The notes: generated by a model from the letters alone, not told the origin. A stretch of 20,273 nucleotides of DNA from Paracoccaceae bacterium (GCA_027069385.1 JALXER010000168.1:1-20273), one strand, 5' to 3'; counted from the stretch's first letter, positions 6,455 through 14,676 are shown. Numbers and translations: made by a program.

Positions 6455-8218
6455 ATGTTTGACTCCCTCCCGAAATTCACGTTTTTCACCGGCAAAGGCG
6501 GCGTGGGCAAAACCTCGCTGGCCTGTACCACCGCGCTTAGCCTAGCCATGGATGGCAAAAAGGTGCTGCTGGTCAGCACCGACCCTGCCAGCAATGTCGG
6601 GCAGGTGTTCGCCACCGAGATCGGCAGCAAAATCACCCCGATCAACCATGTAGAAGGCCTGTCGGCAATCGAGATCAACCCCGAGGAAAGTGCCGCCGCC
6701 TATCGCGAGCGTATCGTTGGCCCGATGCGCGGATTGCTCCCCGAAGATGCCCTGCGCAGCATCGAAGAGCAGCTTTCCGGCGCCTGCACCGTTGAAATCG
6801 CCGCCTTTGACGAGTTCACTGCCTTGCTGACGGACAATGACCTGCTGGCACAATATGACAATGTGGTGTTTGACACCGCCCCCACGGGCCACACCATACG
6901 GATGCTCAAGCTGCCCGGTGCGTGGTCCGGCTTTCTGGAAGAGGGCAAGGGAGACGCCTCCTGTCTTGGCCCCTTGGCGGGCTTGGAAAAGCAGCGGGAT
7001 AAGTATGGCGCGGCGGTTGATCGGCTTTCCGATGGCGACACCACCCGCATGATTTTGGTGGCGCGGCCTCGGCAATCTGCCCTTGGCGAAGTGGCCCGCA
7101 CTTCTGAGGAGTTGGCCTCGATCGGCATCAAAAACCAGCAGTTGGCGATTAACGGCATGATGCCCACTGAAACGGGCGGCGACCCGCTGGCAGCGGCACT
7201 GTTGAAGCGGGACGAGGACGCGCTGGCAGGCATGACCCCCGAGGTCGCCGCGCTGCCCCGCAAAATCTTTCCGCTTCGGTCAGAAAACCTTGTCGGCCTA
7301 GAGGCGCTCAAGCGCTTTGCTTCGGGCGCGGATGACACGCCGGAAACCGAGGCCTCCACCGCCCCGCATGATTACCCCGAACTGGGCACCTTGATTGATG
7401 GCATCGAGGCCCCCGGCAAGGGGCTGGTGATGTTTATGGGCAAGGGCGGGGTTGGCAAAACCACCATGGCCGCCGCTGTGGCCACCGAGTTGGCAGCGCG
7501 GGGTCACGAGGTGCTACTGACCACCACCGACCCCGCCGCGCATATCACCGAAACCCTGAGCGGCGACCAGCCAAACCTGACCGTCAGCCGCATCGACCCT
7601 GCCGCCGAGACCGCCCGCTATCAGGCGCATATCATGGCCACCAAGGGCAAGGATCTGGACGCCCAGGCCCGCGCCATGCTCGAAGAAGACCTGCGCTCGC
7701 CCTGCACCGAAGAAATCGCCGTTTTTCAGGCGTTTTCAAAGGTGATCCGCGAAAGCTCCCGCCATTTTGTGATCATGGACACCGCGCCCACCGGCCACAC
7801 TTTGTTGCTACTGGATGCCACCGGTTCCTATCATAAGGACATTGTGCGCCACCAAGGCGAATCCAAAGCCAAGCTGGTAACCCCGATGATGCGCCTGCAA
7901 GACCCCGCGCAAACCAAGATCATGATCGTAACCCTGCCCGAAACCACCCCTGTGCTGGAAGCCGCGCACCTGCAAGAAGACCTGAAGCGCGCCGGCATTC
8001 ACCCGTGGGGTTGGATTGTGAATTCCAGCCTGGCGGCGGCTGATACCACCCAGCCGATTCTGCAAAAGCGGGCGCGGGCCGAGCAGGAGCAGATCACCAA
8101 AGTGGCGACCGAGCTTTCCAGCCGCTATGCCGTGGTGCCCATGCAGGCCGAGGAGCCGGTCGGGGCTGGCAGGCTGCAAGCGCTTTGCGCAGTCACCCGC
8201 CCTGCATCGGCTGCATGA
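6455..8218 (+). CDS. arsA: ArsA arsenical pump-driving ATPase
   Basis: A 587-residue two-domain ATPase with a duplicated core. P-loops Gly-Lys-Gly-Gly-Val-Gly-Lys-Thr lie at 13-20 and 329-336, and the signal-transduction motif Asp-Thr-Ala-Pro-Thr-Gly-His-Thr at 140-147 and 442-449. The metalloid triad is complete: Cys111, Cys170 and Cys417, matching Cys113/172/422 of E. coli ArsA. These features separate it from single-domain Get3/TRC40 proteins. ArsA normally docks on the membrane carrier ArsB (or an Acr3-type pump) and turns it into an ATP-driven arsenite exporter. No such carrier lies in this window, so the pump must be elsewhere or be replaced. It is the last gene of the rightward arm and converges on infB across a 679-bp gap. 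Confidence 0.96.
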   Translation: MFDSLPKFTFFTGKGGVGKTSLACTTALSLAMDGKKVLLVSTDPASNVGQVFATEIGSKITPINHVEGLSAIEINPEESAAAYRERIVGPMRGLLPEDALRSIEEQLSGACTVEIAAFDEFTALLTDNDLLAQYDNVVFDTAPTGHTIRMLKLPGAWSGFLEEGKGDASCLGPLAGLEKQRDKYGAAVDRLSDGDTTRMILVARPRQSALGEVARTSEELASIGIKNQQLAINGMMPTETGGDPLAAALLKRDEDALAGMTPEVAALPRKIFPLRSENLVGLEALKRFASGADDTPETEASTAPHDYPELGTLIDGIEAPGKGLVMFMGKGGVGKTTMAAAVATELAARGHEVLLTTTDPAAHITETLSGDQPNLTVSRIDPAAETARYQAHIMATKGKDLDAQARAMLEEDLRSPCTEEIAVFQAFSKVIRESSRHFVIMDTAPTGHTLLLLDATGSYHKDIVRHQGESKAKLVTPMMRLQDPAQTKIMIVTLPETTPVLEAAHLQEDLKRAGIHPWGWIVNSSLAAADTTQPILQKRARAEQEQITKVATELSSRYAVVPMQAEEPVGAGRLQALCAVTRPASAA

Positions 8219-8610
8219 CCCCTGCCAAACTACCGATAAACAGTCGGGGACTTTGGGCCTTGGCCATCGGATAAACACTGGTTTTCGGGGTCTGTTTTAC
8301 ATCTTCGCGGCGCTCCTGCCAAGCTGGGAGCGCGGCCTTGACCGGCCCAAAACCGACCTTACCATCGCCTTTATGCTGGCAGATACTCTCTTGCCTCTGG
8401 GCAGCGGCCGCCATGAGTACGCCTGATTTTGTGTTTGCATTGGTTCTGATGCATGCCCGCTAACCGCCATCGGTCATGCGAATTGATGCGGCTCATGTCT
8501 TTGCTGCTAATCCACTGGTCGGACAGCAATACTCCAAAAGGGAAACAGACCCCGAATACCAGCAGAAAGCATTTATGGCGCAAGATGTATCTGTTCCAGA
8601 CAGGAAGGTC
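8219..8610. other. Gene-free convergent gap with a 20-bp inverted repeat
   Basis: I see no convincing gene here: short frames on both strands lack ribosome sites and family motifs. It holds a 20-bp inverted repeat, CTGGTTTTCGGGGTCTGTTT at 8278-8297 and its complement at 8543-8562 (19 of 20 match), 245 bp apart. A local hairpin has 7-bp arms, GCGCTCC (8310-8316) and GGAGCGC (8327-8333). It could be a decayed mobile-element remnant or a shared repeat family. No T-tract terminator for arsA is evident. Confidence 0.5.
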
Positions 8611-8868
8611 GGCTTTGAAGCAAGCTTCAAAGCCGGTTGCGACACCATGGCCTCACTGCGTTCGGTTTTGGAGCTACACGACGGGCAGCACCCGGATATG
8701 CGGGCGTAGTGCCGTATAAGGGTTTTTGCCATTCTGGCAAAAGGGGCTTCACTTCGCGCCCTCGGGGGGTATGCGCATTCATGCGCGAGGGGGGCTGTGG
8801 CCCCCCTTTCCGCCGAACGAAGTGAGGCCATGGTGTCGCAACGCGTTTTGAAACTTGTTTCAAAACGC
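8611..8868. repeat. Nested palindromic element (MITE- or REP-like)
   Basis: A 258-bp symmetric structure. The outer ends are perfect hairpins: 11-bp arms at 8611-8621/8624-8634 (loop AA) and 12-bp arms at 8843-8854/8857-8868 (loop TT). Just inside, 30 bases at 8636-8665 and 8813-8842 are inverted copies matching at 29 of 30. Between them are three more perfect hairpins: TTTTGCCA at 8724-8731/8735-8742, GCGCAT at 8773-8778/8781-8786, and GGGGGGC at 8789-8795/8800-8806 followed by TTT. No reading frame is convincing. It separates convergent arsA and infB and may also terminate transcription. I cannot tell whether it is repeated in the genome. Confidence 0.75.
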
Positions 8869-8897
8869 ACTTGGTCTATCGGGCAATGATCATGCCG

Positions 8898-11423
8898 TTA
8901 TAGCGAGCGCTCGATTTCTTCGGTGGTGAAAATCTCGATCATATCGTTTTCGCGGATATCCTCGTAATTCTCGAACGCCATGCCGCATTCCTGTCCGGCG
9001 GTCACTTCCTTGACCTCGTCCTTGTGGCGTTTCAGCGTTTTCAGCTTGCCCTCGTGGATCACCACATTGTCGCGGAGCAGGCGCACACCGGCATGGCGTT
9101 GCGCCACCCCTTCGGTGATCTCGCAGCCGGCAATTTTGCCAACGCCGGTAATCTTGAATACCTCTTTGATGCGCGCATTGCCAAGGAAAGTTTCCTTCAG
9201 CTCGGGCGAAAGCAGGCCGGATGCGGCGGCTTTGATGTCGTCCACCAGATCGTAGATAATCGAGTAATACCGGATCTCGACGCCTTTCTGGTTGGCCGCA
9301 TTGCGCGCCGGCGCATTGGCCCGCACGTTAAAGCCCAGAATCGGCGCGCCCGAGGCTTCGGCAAGGGTTACGTCGCTTTCGGTAATCGCCCCGACGCCCG
9401 AATGCAGCACCCGCACGCGGACCTCGTCATTGCCGACCTTCTCACAGGCCTGCACGATCGCCTCGGCCGAGCCCTGCACGTCGGCTTTCAGCAGGATAGG
9501 CAGTTCCGAAACGTTCTGGTCCTCTTTGGCCTTGGCCATCAACTGATCGAGCGTCGCGCCCGCACCGGCCATGGCTTTCTTGTCTTTGGCAACCTTGATC
9601 CGGTATTCGGCAATTTCGCGCGCGCGGGCCTCGTCGGGAACCACGTTCAGCACGTCACCGGCTTCGGGAGAGCCGTTCAGCCCCAGCACTTCGACGGGGA
9701 CGGACGGGCCGGCCTCGTCAACGCGCTGGCCCTGGTCGTCGATCAGCGCCCGCACCTTGCCCCATTGTTCGCCGACCACAAAAATGTCGCCGCGCCGCAG
9801 GGTGCCTTTTTGGACCAGCACCGTTGCAACCGGCCCGCGGCCCACGTCGAGCTTGGCTTCGATGACCGCGCCCTGTGCGGGGCGGTCGGGGTTGGCGGTC
9901 AGTTCCAGCAATTCGGCCTGAAGCGCAATATTTTCGATCAGCTTGTCAAGGCCCTGACCGGTGATGGCGGATACCTCTACATCAAGGACTTCGCCCGACA
10001 TTTCCTCGACAATCACGTTGTGCTGCAACAGTTGCGTGCGCACGCGGGTCGGGTCGGCGCCTTCGCGGTCGATCTTGTTGATCGCCACGATCATCGGCAC
10101 ATCGGCCGCCTGCGCATGGTTGATGGCTTCGATGGTCTGGGGCATGACACTGTCATCCGCTGCCACAACCAGCACCACGATATCGGTTACATTGGCACCG
10201 CGCGCCCGCATAGAGGTAAAGGCCGCGTGGCCCGGCGTATCAAGAAAGGTCATGACAGTGCCGTCGTCGGTGGTGATCTGATAGGCACCGATATGCTGGG
10301 TAATGCCGCCTGCCTCGCCGGACACCACGTTGGTTTTGCGAATCGCGTCCAGAATAGAGGTTTTACCGTGGTCCACATGGCCCATAATGGTAATGACCGG
10401 CGGGCGGGTCTGCTGGTGTTCGGTATCATCTTCGGGTTCGGCAACCAGAATATCCTCGACCTCTGCATCAGAGACACGCACCACGGTATGGCCGAATTCC
10501 TCGACGATCAGTTCGGCGGTTTCGTGATCAATGGTCTGGTTTTGGGTCGCCATAATACCGTTGGTCATCAGCGCCTTGACCACCGCGGCGACCTGCTCGG
10601 TCATGCGGTTGGCCAGTTCCTGAACGGTGATCGCATCGGGCACCTGTACCTTGCGGAACACTTTTTCGCGCTCGACCGGGCCACCCATCATCTTGCGTTT
10701 TTCGCGATCCTGACGGCGTTTGATCGCCGCCATGGAGCGCTGGCGGTTGCCCCCGCCACCCAGCGCCTGATTGATGGTCAGCTTGCCGGCGCGGCGACGG
10801 TCATTGCCGCCGGTTTTGCCCCGGGTCTGCTTGCGCGGTGCTTCGGCGGGTTTGGCGTCGGGTTTCTTGTACGAGGTCGCACGACCTGCTTCGGCACGGG
10901 CACCGGCTACCTGCGCGGCAGCAGGATCATCGGCGGGCGCAGGCTTGTCACGCAATTTGGGCCGTGCGGCCCCGCTGACGGTCTTGCGTTCCGGCTTGGC
11001 AGCCCGCGCCTCGGCAGCAGCCTTTTCGGCGGCGGCTTTGGCCTCTTCGGCTTTGCGCTGTTTGTTGATCTCGGCCTCTTTGGCTTCGCGCTCGGCATTT
11101 TCTTTCTCGGCACGGCGTTCGGAGCGCAGCGCCTCGCGGGCCTCGCTAACCGCCTTTTCCTTGGCGATCCGCTCGGCTTCCATGGCCCGTGCAGCATCGA
11201 GCGCCTTTTTACGGCGTGCAATTTCGGCGTCGGACAGATAGCCGCCACCCGCTTTTTTAGCCCCCGGCTTTGCACCGCCTGCCCCCGGTTTGGGGATGAC
11301 CACGCGCCGTTTCTTTGTCTCGACAACGACCGATTTCGTGCGCCCATGGGAGAAGCTCTGCCGGACAACGCCGCCCTTCATCCCAAGTGGTTTTTTACCA
11401 TCGTTATTTGTCGTATCGCTCAT
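8898..11423 (-). CDS. infB: Translation initiation factor IF-2
   Basis: IF-2 (841 residues) is the GTPase that places initiator fMet-tRNA on the 30S subunit and promotes subunit joining. The first 250 residues are a long charged, Ala/Lys/Glu-rich linker with heptad-like stretches at about 65-145, typical of alphaproteobacterial IF-2. The GTPase domain follows, with Gly-His-Val-Asp-His-Gly-Lys-Thr at 348-355, Asp-Thr-Pro-Gly-His at 395-399 and Asn-Lys-Ile-Asp at 449-452. The conserved C-terminal domains end in a short acidic tail. It is the last gene of the rimP operon here, 43 bases after ylxR, with AAGG-type purines before the ATG. Confidence 0.98.
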   Translation of the reverse strand: MSDTTNNDGKKPLGMKGGVVRQSFSHGRTKSVVVETKKRRVVIPKPGAGGAKPGAKKAGGGYLSDAEIARRKKALDAARAMEAERIAKEKAVSEAREALRSERRAEKENAEREAKEAEINKQRKAEEAKAAAEKAAAEARAAKPERKTVSGAARPKLRDKPAPADDPAAAQVAGARAEAGRATSYKKPDAKPAEAPRKQTRGKTGGNDRRRAGKLTINQALGGGGNRQRSMAAIKRRQDREKRKMMGGPVEREKVFRKVQVPDAITVQELANRMTEQVAAVVKALMTNGIMATQNQTIDHETAELIVEEFGHTVVRVSDAEVEDILVAEPEDDTEHQQTRPPVITIMGHVDHGKTSILDAIRKTNVVSGEAGGITQHIGAYQITTDDGTVMTFLDTPGHAAFTSMRARGANVTDIVVLVVAADDSVMPQTIEAINHAQAADVPMIVAINKIDREGADPTRVRTQLLQHNVIVEEMSGEVLDVEVSAITGQGLDKLIENIALQAELLELTANPDRPAQGAVIEAKLDVGRGPVATVLVQKGTLRRGDIFVVGEQWGKVRALIDDQGQRVDEAGPSVPVEVLGLNGSPEAGDVLNVVPDEARAREIAEYRIKVAKDKKAMAGAGATLDQLMAKAKEDQNVSELPILLKADVQGSAEAIVQACEKVGNDEVRVRVLHSGVGAITESDVTLAEASGAPILGFNVRANAPARNAANQKGVEIRYYSIIYDLVDDIKAAASGLLSPELKETFLGNARIKEVFKITGVGKIAGCEITEGVAQRHAGVRLLRDNVVIHEGKLKTLKRHKDEVKEVTAGQECGMAFENYEDIRENDMIEIFTTEEIERSL

Positions 11424-11466
11424 TCTTCGCCTTAACCTTTCAACGCCATGCCATCACATAGCATTC

Positions 11467-12081
11467 CTACACGCCTGAATCTGCGCCATCACGCTGCATT
11501 CCGGATAACCGGTTTGCCTCCAACAGGATTCGTTTTGTTACACTTCCAGACAATATCGCCGCATGTATCACACTATCCCGACCAAAAGCCAAACCCAATT
11601 CGACACTGTTTAAGCATTGAATCGAGGATTCTGCATCTTTTGGCGGCTTGAGTGCCGATTTTCCACGCTCGGAACCGTTAGAGGCCTGCAATAGCAGCCA
11701 TGCTTCACCGGATGCCAGCGCTGTTTTCACTTTTTCCATCCCGCAAAGTGCTTTGCCGGATTTGCGGGCCAGTGCGATCCGTTCGATCAGGCGTTTGCGC
11801 AACAATCCCTCGACCAGATCGGACAGATCATCGGGCACCGAAACCTTTTGTTTCGCTCCCCTGGAAAAAAGCCCTTTTTTCGCCGCTTTGTCAATGGCGG
11901 CACGGGTTGCACTGACCCAAATGCCCCGACCGGGCAGCTTTTCGGCCAGATCGGGAACAATGGTCGCATCGGGGCCAACCACAAAACGGATCAACGCGGC
12001 CTTGCGCAGAACCGCGCCGGTGGCGATGCATTTACGCTCTGCACCGTCGTCCCGGTTCTTTTTGCGACCACCCCGTGTCAT
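11467..12081 (-). CDS. ylxR: YlxR/L7Ae-type RNA-binding protein
   Basis: A basic, probably cytoplasmic RNA-binding protein of 204 residues. The N-terminal half is a YlxR (DUF448) domain, seen in Arg-Lys-Cys-Ile-Ala-Thr-Gly and later Pro-Gly-Arg-Gly-Ile-Trp-Val. The C-terminal half resembles the ribosomal L7Ae fold (Ala-Ser-Gly-Glu-Ala-Trp-Leu-Leu-Leu-Gln-Ala and Leu-Gly-Leu-Ala-Phe-Gly-Arg). Stand-alone YlxR is about 90 residues; this longer fusion is usual between nusA and infB in alphaproteobacteria. The ATG at 12081 is preferred over an in-frame TTG two codons earlier. YlxR has been linked to RNase P modulation in Gram-positive bacteria; its role here is unproven. Confidence 0.92.
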   Translation of the reverse strand: MTRGGRKKNRDDGAERKCIATGAVLRKAALIRFVVGPDATIVPDLAEKLPGRGIWVSATRAAIDKAAKKGLFSRGAKQKVSVPDDLSDLVEGLLRKRLIERIALARKSGKALCGMEKVKTALASGEAWLLLQASNGSERGKSALKPPKDAESSIQCLNSVELGLAFGRDSVIHAAILSGSVTKRILLEANRLSGMQRDGADSGV

Positions 12082-12104
12082 GTCCAAGCCCCCGAGGCCT
12101 GCGA

Positions 12105-13736
12105 TCAGGCCCCGGCCTCCGTAGTTGCTTCGCCTTCTGTTTCGGCTTCTTCATCCTGCGCATATTGCGCGTCCAGTTCTTCCTGCGTCAGCCAGCCCAG
12201 CATGACCCGCGCATTCATCACCAGCGCCTGCGCTTCTTCCAGACCCACGTCGAATTTTTCCAGCAGGCCTTCGTCCTTGACCCGCTTGCCATCCACGGTG
12301 GTATAGCCGCCGGCCAGTTCCCAGTCGGCACAGGTCGCGAAATCTTCAAGCGTCTTGATCCCGTCTTCGGCCAGCGCCACAAACATTTGCGGCGACAGAC
12401 CTTCATAGTCGAACAGGCTTTGCTCGACCCCGAGTTCGCGGGCCTTGGCAATGGCCTTGGCGTTCATTTCTTCCAGACTTTCGCGGGCGCGGGCCTGCAA
12501 TTCCTCTACTGTTGATTCGTCAAAACCCTCGATGCCCAGCAACTCGTCAGCCTCGACATAGGCGACCTCCTCAAGCGAGGTAAACCCTTCGGAGGCCAGC
12601 ACCTGCGCCACCAGTTCATCGACGTTCATCGCCTCCATGAACACCTTGGTGCGCTGTGCGAATTCGGCCTGACGGCGTTCGGATTCCTCGGCCTCGGTCA
12701 TGATGTCGATGTCATAGCCGGTCAACTGGCTGGCAAGGCGCACGTTCTGGCCACGGCGGCCAATCGCAAGGCTAAGCTGGTCATCGGGGACCACCACCTC
12801 GATACGTTCTGCGTCGTCATCCAGAATAACCTTGGCCACTTCGGCGGGTTGCAGCGCGTTGACCAGAAAGGTCGGCGCGTCGTCATTCCACGGGATGATA
12901 TCGATTTTCTCGCCGCCCAATTCGTTGACCACGGCCTGAACGCGGCTGCCGCGCATCCCAACGCAAGCCCCGACCGGATCGATCGAGTTGTCATAGGAAA
13001 TAACCCCGATTTTGGCGCGCGAACCTGGATCGCGGGCCACGGCCTTGATTTCGATAATACCGTCGTAAATCTCGGGTACTTCCATCTTGAACAGCTCGGC
13101 CAGAAATTCCGGCGCGGTGCGGCTCAGGAAAATCTGCGGGCCGCGCACTTCGGAGCGCACGTCACGGATATAGGCGCGCACCCGTTCGCCGTTGCGAAAC
13201 GGTTCGCGGTTGATCAGCTGGTCGCGGCGCAAAATGGCCTCGCCACGGCCCACATCGACAATCACATTGCCGTATTCGACCCGTTTCACCACGCCGTTGA
13301 TGATCTCTCCGACCCGATCCTTGAATTCCTCATACTGGCGCTCGCGCTCGGCCTCGCGGACCTTTTGCATGATCACCTGTTTGGCCGATTGCGCCGCGAT
13401 ACGGCCAAAATCCATCGGCGGCAGCGGGTCGGACAGCACCGTGCCGATTTCGGCCTCGGGGTCAATCTCGCGGGCTTCGTCCAGCGTCAACTCGGTAAAG
13501 GTATTTTCGTGTTCCTCGTCGGGCACCACGGTGCGGCAGCGCTCCATGGTCAGCTCGCCGGTCTTGCGGTCGATATGGGCGCGGATATCGTATTCGGCCC
13601 CGTAACGCGACTTTGCCGCTTTGCCAAGGCTGTCCTCCATGGCTTCGATCACCAGATTCGGGTCGATCAGTTTTTCGCGGGCCACGGCCTCGGCAATTTG
13701 CAACAGTTCCAGACGGTTTGCGCTGGTAATAGCCAT
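12105..13736 (-). CDS. nusA: Transcription termination/antitermination factor NusA
   Basis: NusA (543 residues) binds RNA polymerase and nascent RNA and tunes pausing, termination and antitermination. In order: an N-terminal polymerase-binding domain (about 1-125), an S1 domain (Gly-Val-Val-Lys-Arg-Val-Glu-Tyr-Gly-Asn), two KH domains marked by Gly-Met-Arg-Gly-Ser-Arg and Gly-Arg-Arg-Gly-Gln-Asn, then helix-hairpin-helix acidic repeats and a very acidic C-terminus. The frame extends 32 codons further upstream, but the start at 13736 (Met-Ala-Ile-Thr) has an AGAGGA site at proper distance and matches the family N-terminus. It begins 4 bases after the rimP stop, so the two are probably coupled. 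Confidence 0.97.
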   Translation of the reverse strand: MAITSANRLELLQIAEAVAREKLIDPNLVIEAMEDSLGKAAKSRYGAEYDIRAHIDRKTGELTMERCRTVVPDEEHENTFTELTLDEAREIDPEAEIGTVLSDPLPPMDFGRIAAQSAKQVIMQKVREAERERQYEEFKDRVGEIINGVVKRVEYGNVIVDVGRGEAILRRDQLINREPFRNGERVRAYIRDVRSEVRGPQIFLSRTAPEFLAELFKMEVPEIYDGIIEIKAVARDPGSRAKIGVISYDNSIDPVGACVGMRGSRVQAVVNELGGEKIDIIPWNDDAPTFLVNALQPAEVAKVILDDDAERIEVVVPDDQLSLAIGRRGQNVRLASQLTGYDIDIMTEAEESERRQAEFAQRTKVFMEAMNVDELVAQVLASEGFTSLEEVAYVEADELLGIEGFDESTVEELQARARESLEEMNAKAIAKARELGVEQSLFDYEGLSPQMFVALAEDGIKTLEDFATCADWELAGGYTTVDGKRVKDEGLLEKFDVGLEEAQALVMNARVMLGWLTQEELDAQYAQDEEAETEGEATTEAGA

Positions 13737-13740
13737 TTTT

Positions 13741-14310
13741 TCAGTCCTCTTGTGTGTCCGAGGTGTCAACCTCGTCAAAATCTTGTTCATTAAAGCTGCC
13801 CGCCGATTTGCGCGCCCGCAGGCTTTCGGCAATCAGCTCGTCGGTCAGCACCAGCTTGGCTTCGGCCAGCCAGTCGAATTGCAGGCCGATGACGCCCTCG
13901 GGGATCTCGATCAGAATTTCGCCATCCTCGACGCCGCGCAACTCGCCCGAGAAACGCTTGCGCCCCTCGATAAGCTCGTGGCTGACCAGCTTGACCTGAT
14001 AGCCGCTGAAGGTCTCGAAATCCTTGAGCCGGGTCAGCGGGCGGTCGATCCCGGGCGAGGAAACCTCCAACGCGTATTCGTCGGTGATCGGGTCCTCGAC
14101 ATCCAGCACCGCCGAAACGGCGGTGGATATTTTGGCGCAATCGTCGACCTCTATACCGCCCCCGGGGCGTTCGGCCATGATCTGCAAAGTGGTGCGTTTG
14201 CCGGTCATCAGACGCAGGCGTACCAGTTCATAGCCCATGCCCTCTATGGTGGGGGTGACGATTTCGGCAAGCCGGCGATCCATCGCGGAACTGGCGATCA
14301 GGTTAGACAT
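13741..14310 (-). CDS. rimP: Ribosome maturation factor RimP
   Basis: RimP (189 residues from the ATG at 14310) assists 30S subunit assembly. The N-terminal half contains Met-Asp-Arg-Arg-Leu-Ala-Glu-Ile and Gly-Tyr-Glu-Leu-Val-Arg-Leu-Arg, the central part the conserved Leu-Glu-Val-Ser-Ser-Pro-Gly-Ile-Asp-Arg-Pro-Leu, and the end an SH3-like half. The frame could extend to 14433, but that part would overlap the promoter and terminator hairpin, and it translates to a low-complexity sequence unlike RimP. It heads the rimP-nusA-ylxR-infB operon. The start lies only 18 bases after a terminator-type hairpin, which suggests attenuation. Confidence 0.96.
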   Translation of the reverse strand: MSNLIASSAMDRRLAEIVTPTIEGMGYELVRLRLMTGKRTTLQIMAERPGGGIEVDDCAKISTAVSAVLDVEDPITDEYALEVSSPGIDRPLTRLKDFETFSGYQVKLVSHELIEGRKRFSGELRGVEDGEILIEIPEGVIGLQFDWLAEAKLVLTDELIAESLRARKSAGSFNEQDFDEVDTSDTQED

Positions 14311-14352
14311 AACGGGCCTTTCAGGCACAAAAAAACGGGCGCGCGGCCCGTT
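14311..14352 (-). promoter_or_regulatory. rimP leader with intrinsic terminator/attenuator
   Basis: On the minus strand the leader RNA reads AACGGGC (14352-14346), a 5-base loop, GCCCGTT (14340-14334), then five more T: a compact intrinsic terminator upstream of rimP. A second GGCCCGTT lies at 14318-14311, ending at the base before the ATG and including part of the ribosome site. The 8-base arm AACGGGCC (14352-14345) can therefore pair with either copy. A rimP leader attenuator family has been described in alphaproteobacteria, as I recall it; this fits. The alternative pairing is my inference. Confidence 0.75.
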
Positions 14353-14404
14353 GAAACATCCGGTGGAGGTTGGGGGTGGAAGCCAACGACCGCATTTGAG
14401 TGAT

Positions 14405-14433
14405 GATATAGACCAGAGTCCAAACCGGCGCAA
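14405..14433 (-). promoter_or_regulatory. Promoter of the rimP-nusA-ylxR-infB operon
   Basis: On the minus strand TTGCGC (14433-14428), a 17-base spacer and TATATC (14410-14405). The predicted start near 14398 gives a leader of roughly 88 bases containing the terminator hairpin. The -10 and spacing are good; the -35 is a partial match. Confidence 0.6.
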
Positions 14434-14468
14434 GGGGCAATTTGCCAGCGCACCGAAACACGAAGGGG

Positions 14469-14520
14469 CCGACCTGCGGTCGGTATGGGGGCGCTCCGCC
14501 CCCTCGCGACTTGTCGTCGC
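14469..14520. repeat. Cluster of three GC-rich hairpins
   Basis: Three consecutive perfect hairpins: CCGACC/GGTCGG (14469-14474/14478-14483), GGGGGCG/CGCCCCC (14487-14493/14497-14503) and GCGAC/GTCGC (14506-14510/14516-14520), followed by a C-run and GAGGATATTTTG. I recall similar hairpin runs ending in GAGGATATTT between many Rhodobacteraceae genes; function unknown. It separates the divergent rimP and tRNA promoters. Confidence 0.55.
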
Positions 14521-14559
14521 TCCCCCCTGAGGATATTTTGAAAAAGACGCATTTTTGGG

Positions 14560-14588
14560 TTGAGCATTGCGCCGGTTAGGCGTAAGAC
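14560..14588 (+). promoter_or_regulatory. tRNA-Pro promoter
   Basis: TTGAGC (14560-14565), a 17-base spacer and TAAGAC (14583-14588). The expected transcript start lies just before the tRNA at 14600, as is usual for a monocistronic tRNA gene. Confidence 0.5.
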
Positions 14589-14599
14589 CTAGCCCGGTT

Positions 14600-14676
14600 C
14601 GGAGTGTAGCTCAGCCTGGTAGAGCACCGTCTTCGGGAGGCGGGGGTCGGAGGTTCGAATCCTCTCACTCCGACCA
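14600..14676 (+). tRNA. tRNA-Pro (anticodon CGG)
   Basis: A complete 77-nt cloverleaf with encoded CCA. The acceptor arm CGGAGTG pairs with CACTCCG, the D stem is GCTC/GAGC, and the anticodon stem CCGTC/GGCGG holds the loop TTCGGGA with anticodon CGG (reads CCG proline codons). A 5-nt variable loop follows, then the T arm GGAGG-TTCGAAT-CCTCT. C1-G72 is the normal bacterial tRNA-Pro first pair. Confidence 0.97.

Noticed and set aside
8193..8414. A 73-codon minus-strand frame overlapping the 3' end of arsA
   Set aside because: It is somewhat protein-like but overlaps arsA, has no ribosome site and contains one arm of an inverted repeat; not enough to call a gene.
8476..8709. A 77-codon + strand frame in the arsA-infB gap
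   Set aside because: It runs into the nested palindrome, has no family motif, and two competing frames cover the same bases.
8611..8868. CRISPR array or integron attC site
   Set aside because: The repeats are inverted rather than direct and regularly spaced, and I see no attC core sites or integrase gene nearby.
9024..11435. An 803-codon open frame on the + strand opposite infB
   Set aside because: It mirrors the strongly biased codons of infB on the other strand, lacks a ribosome site, and reads as His/Gly/Phe-rich sequence with no motif.
14311..14433. N-terminal extension of RimP to 14433
   Set aside because: This stretch holds the promoter, the terminator hairpin and its T-run; the extra residues do not resemble RimP.
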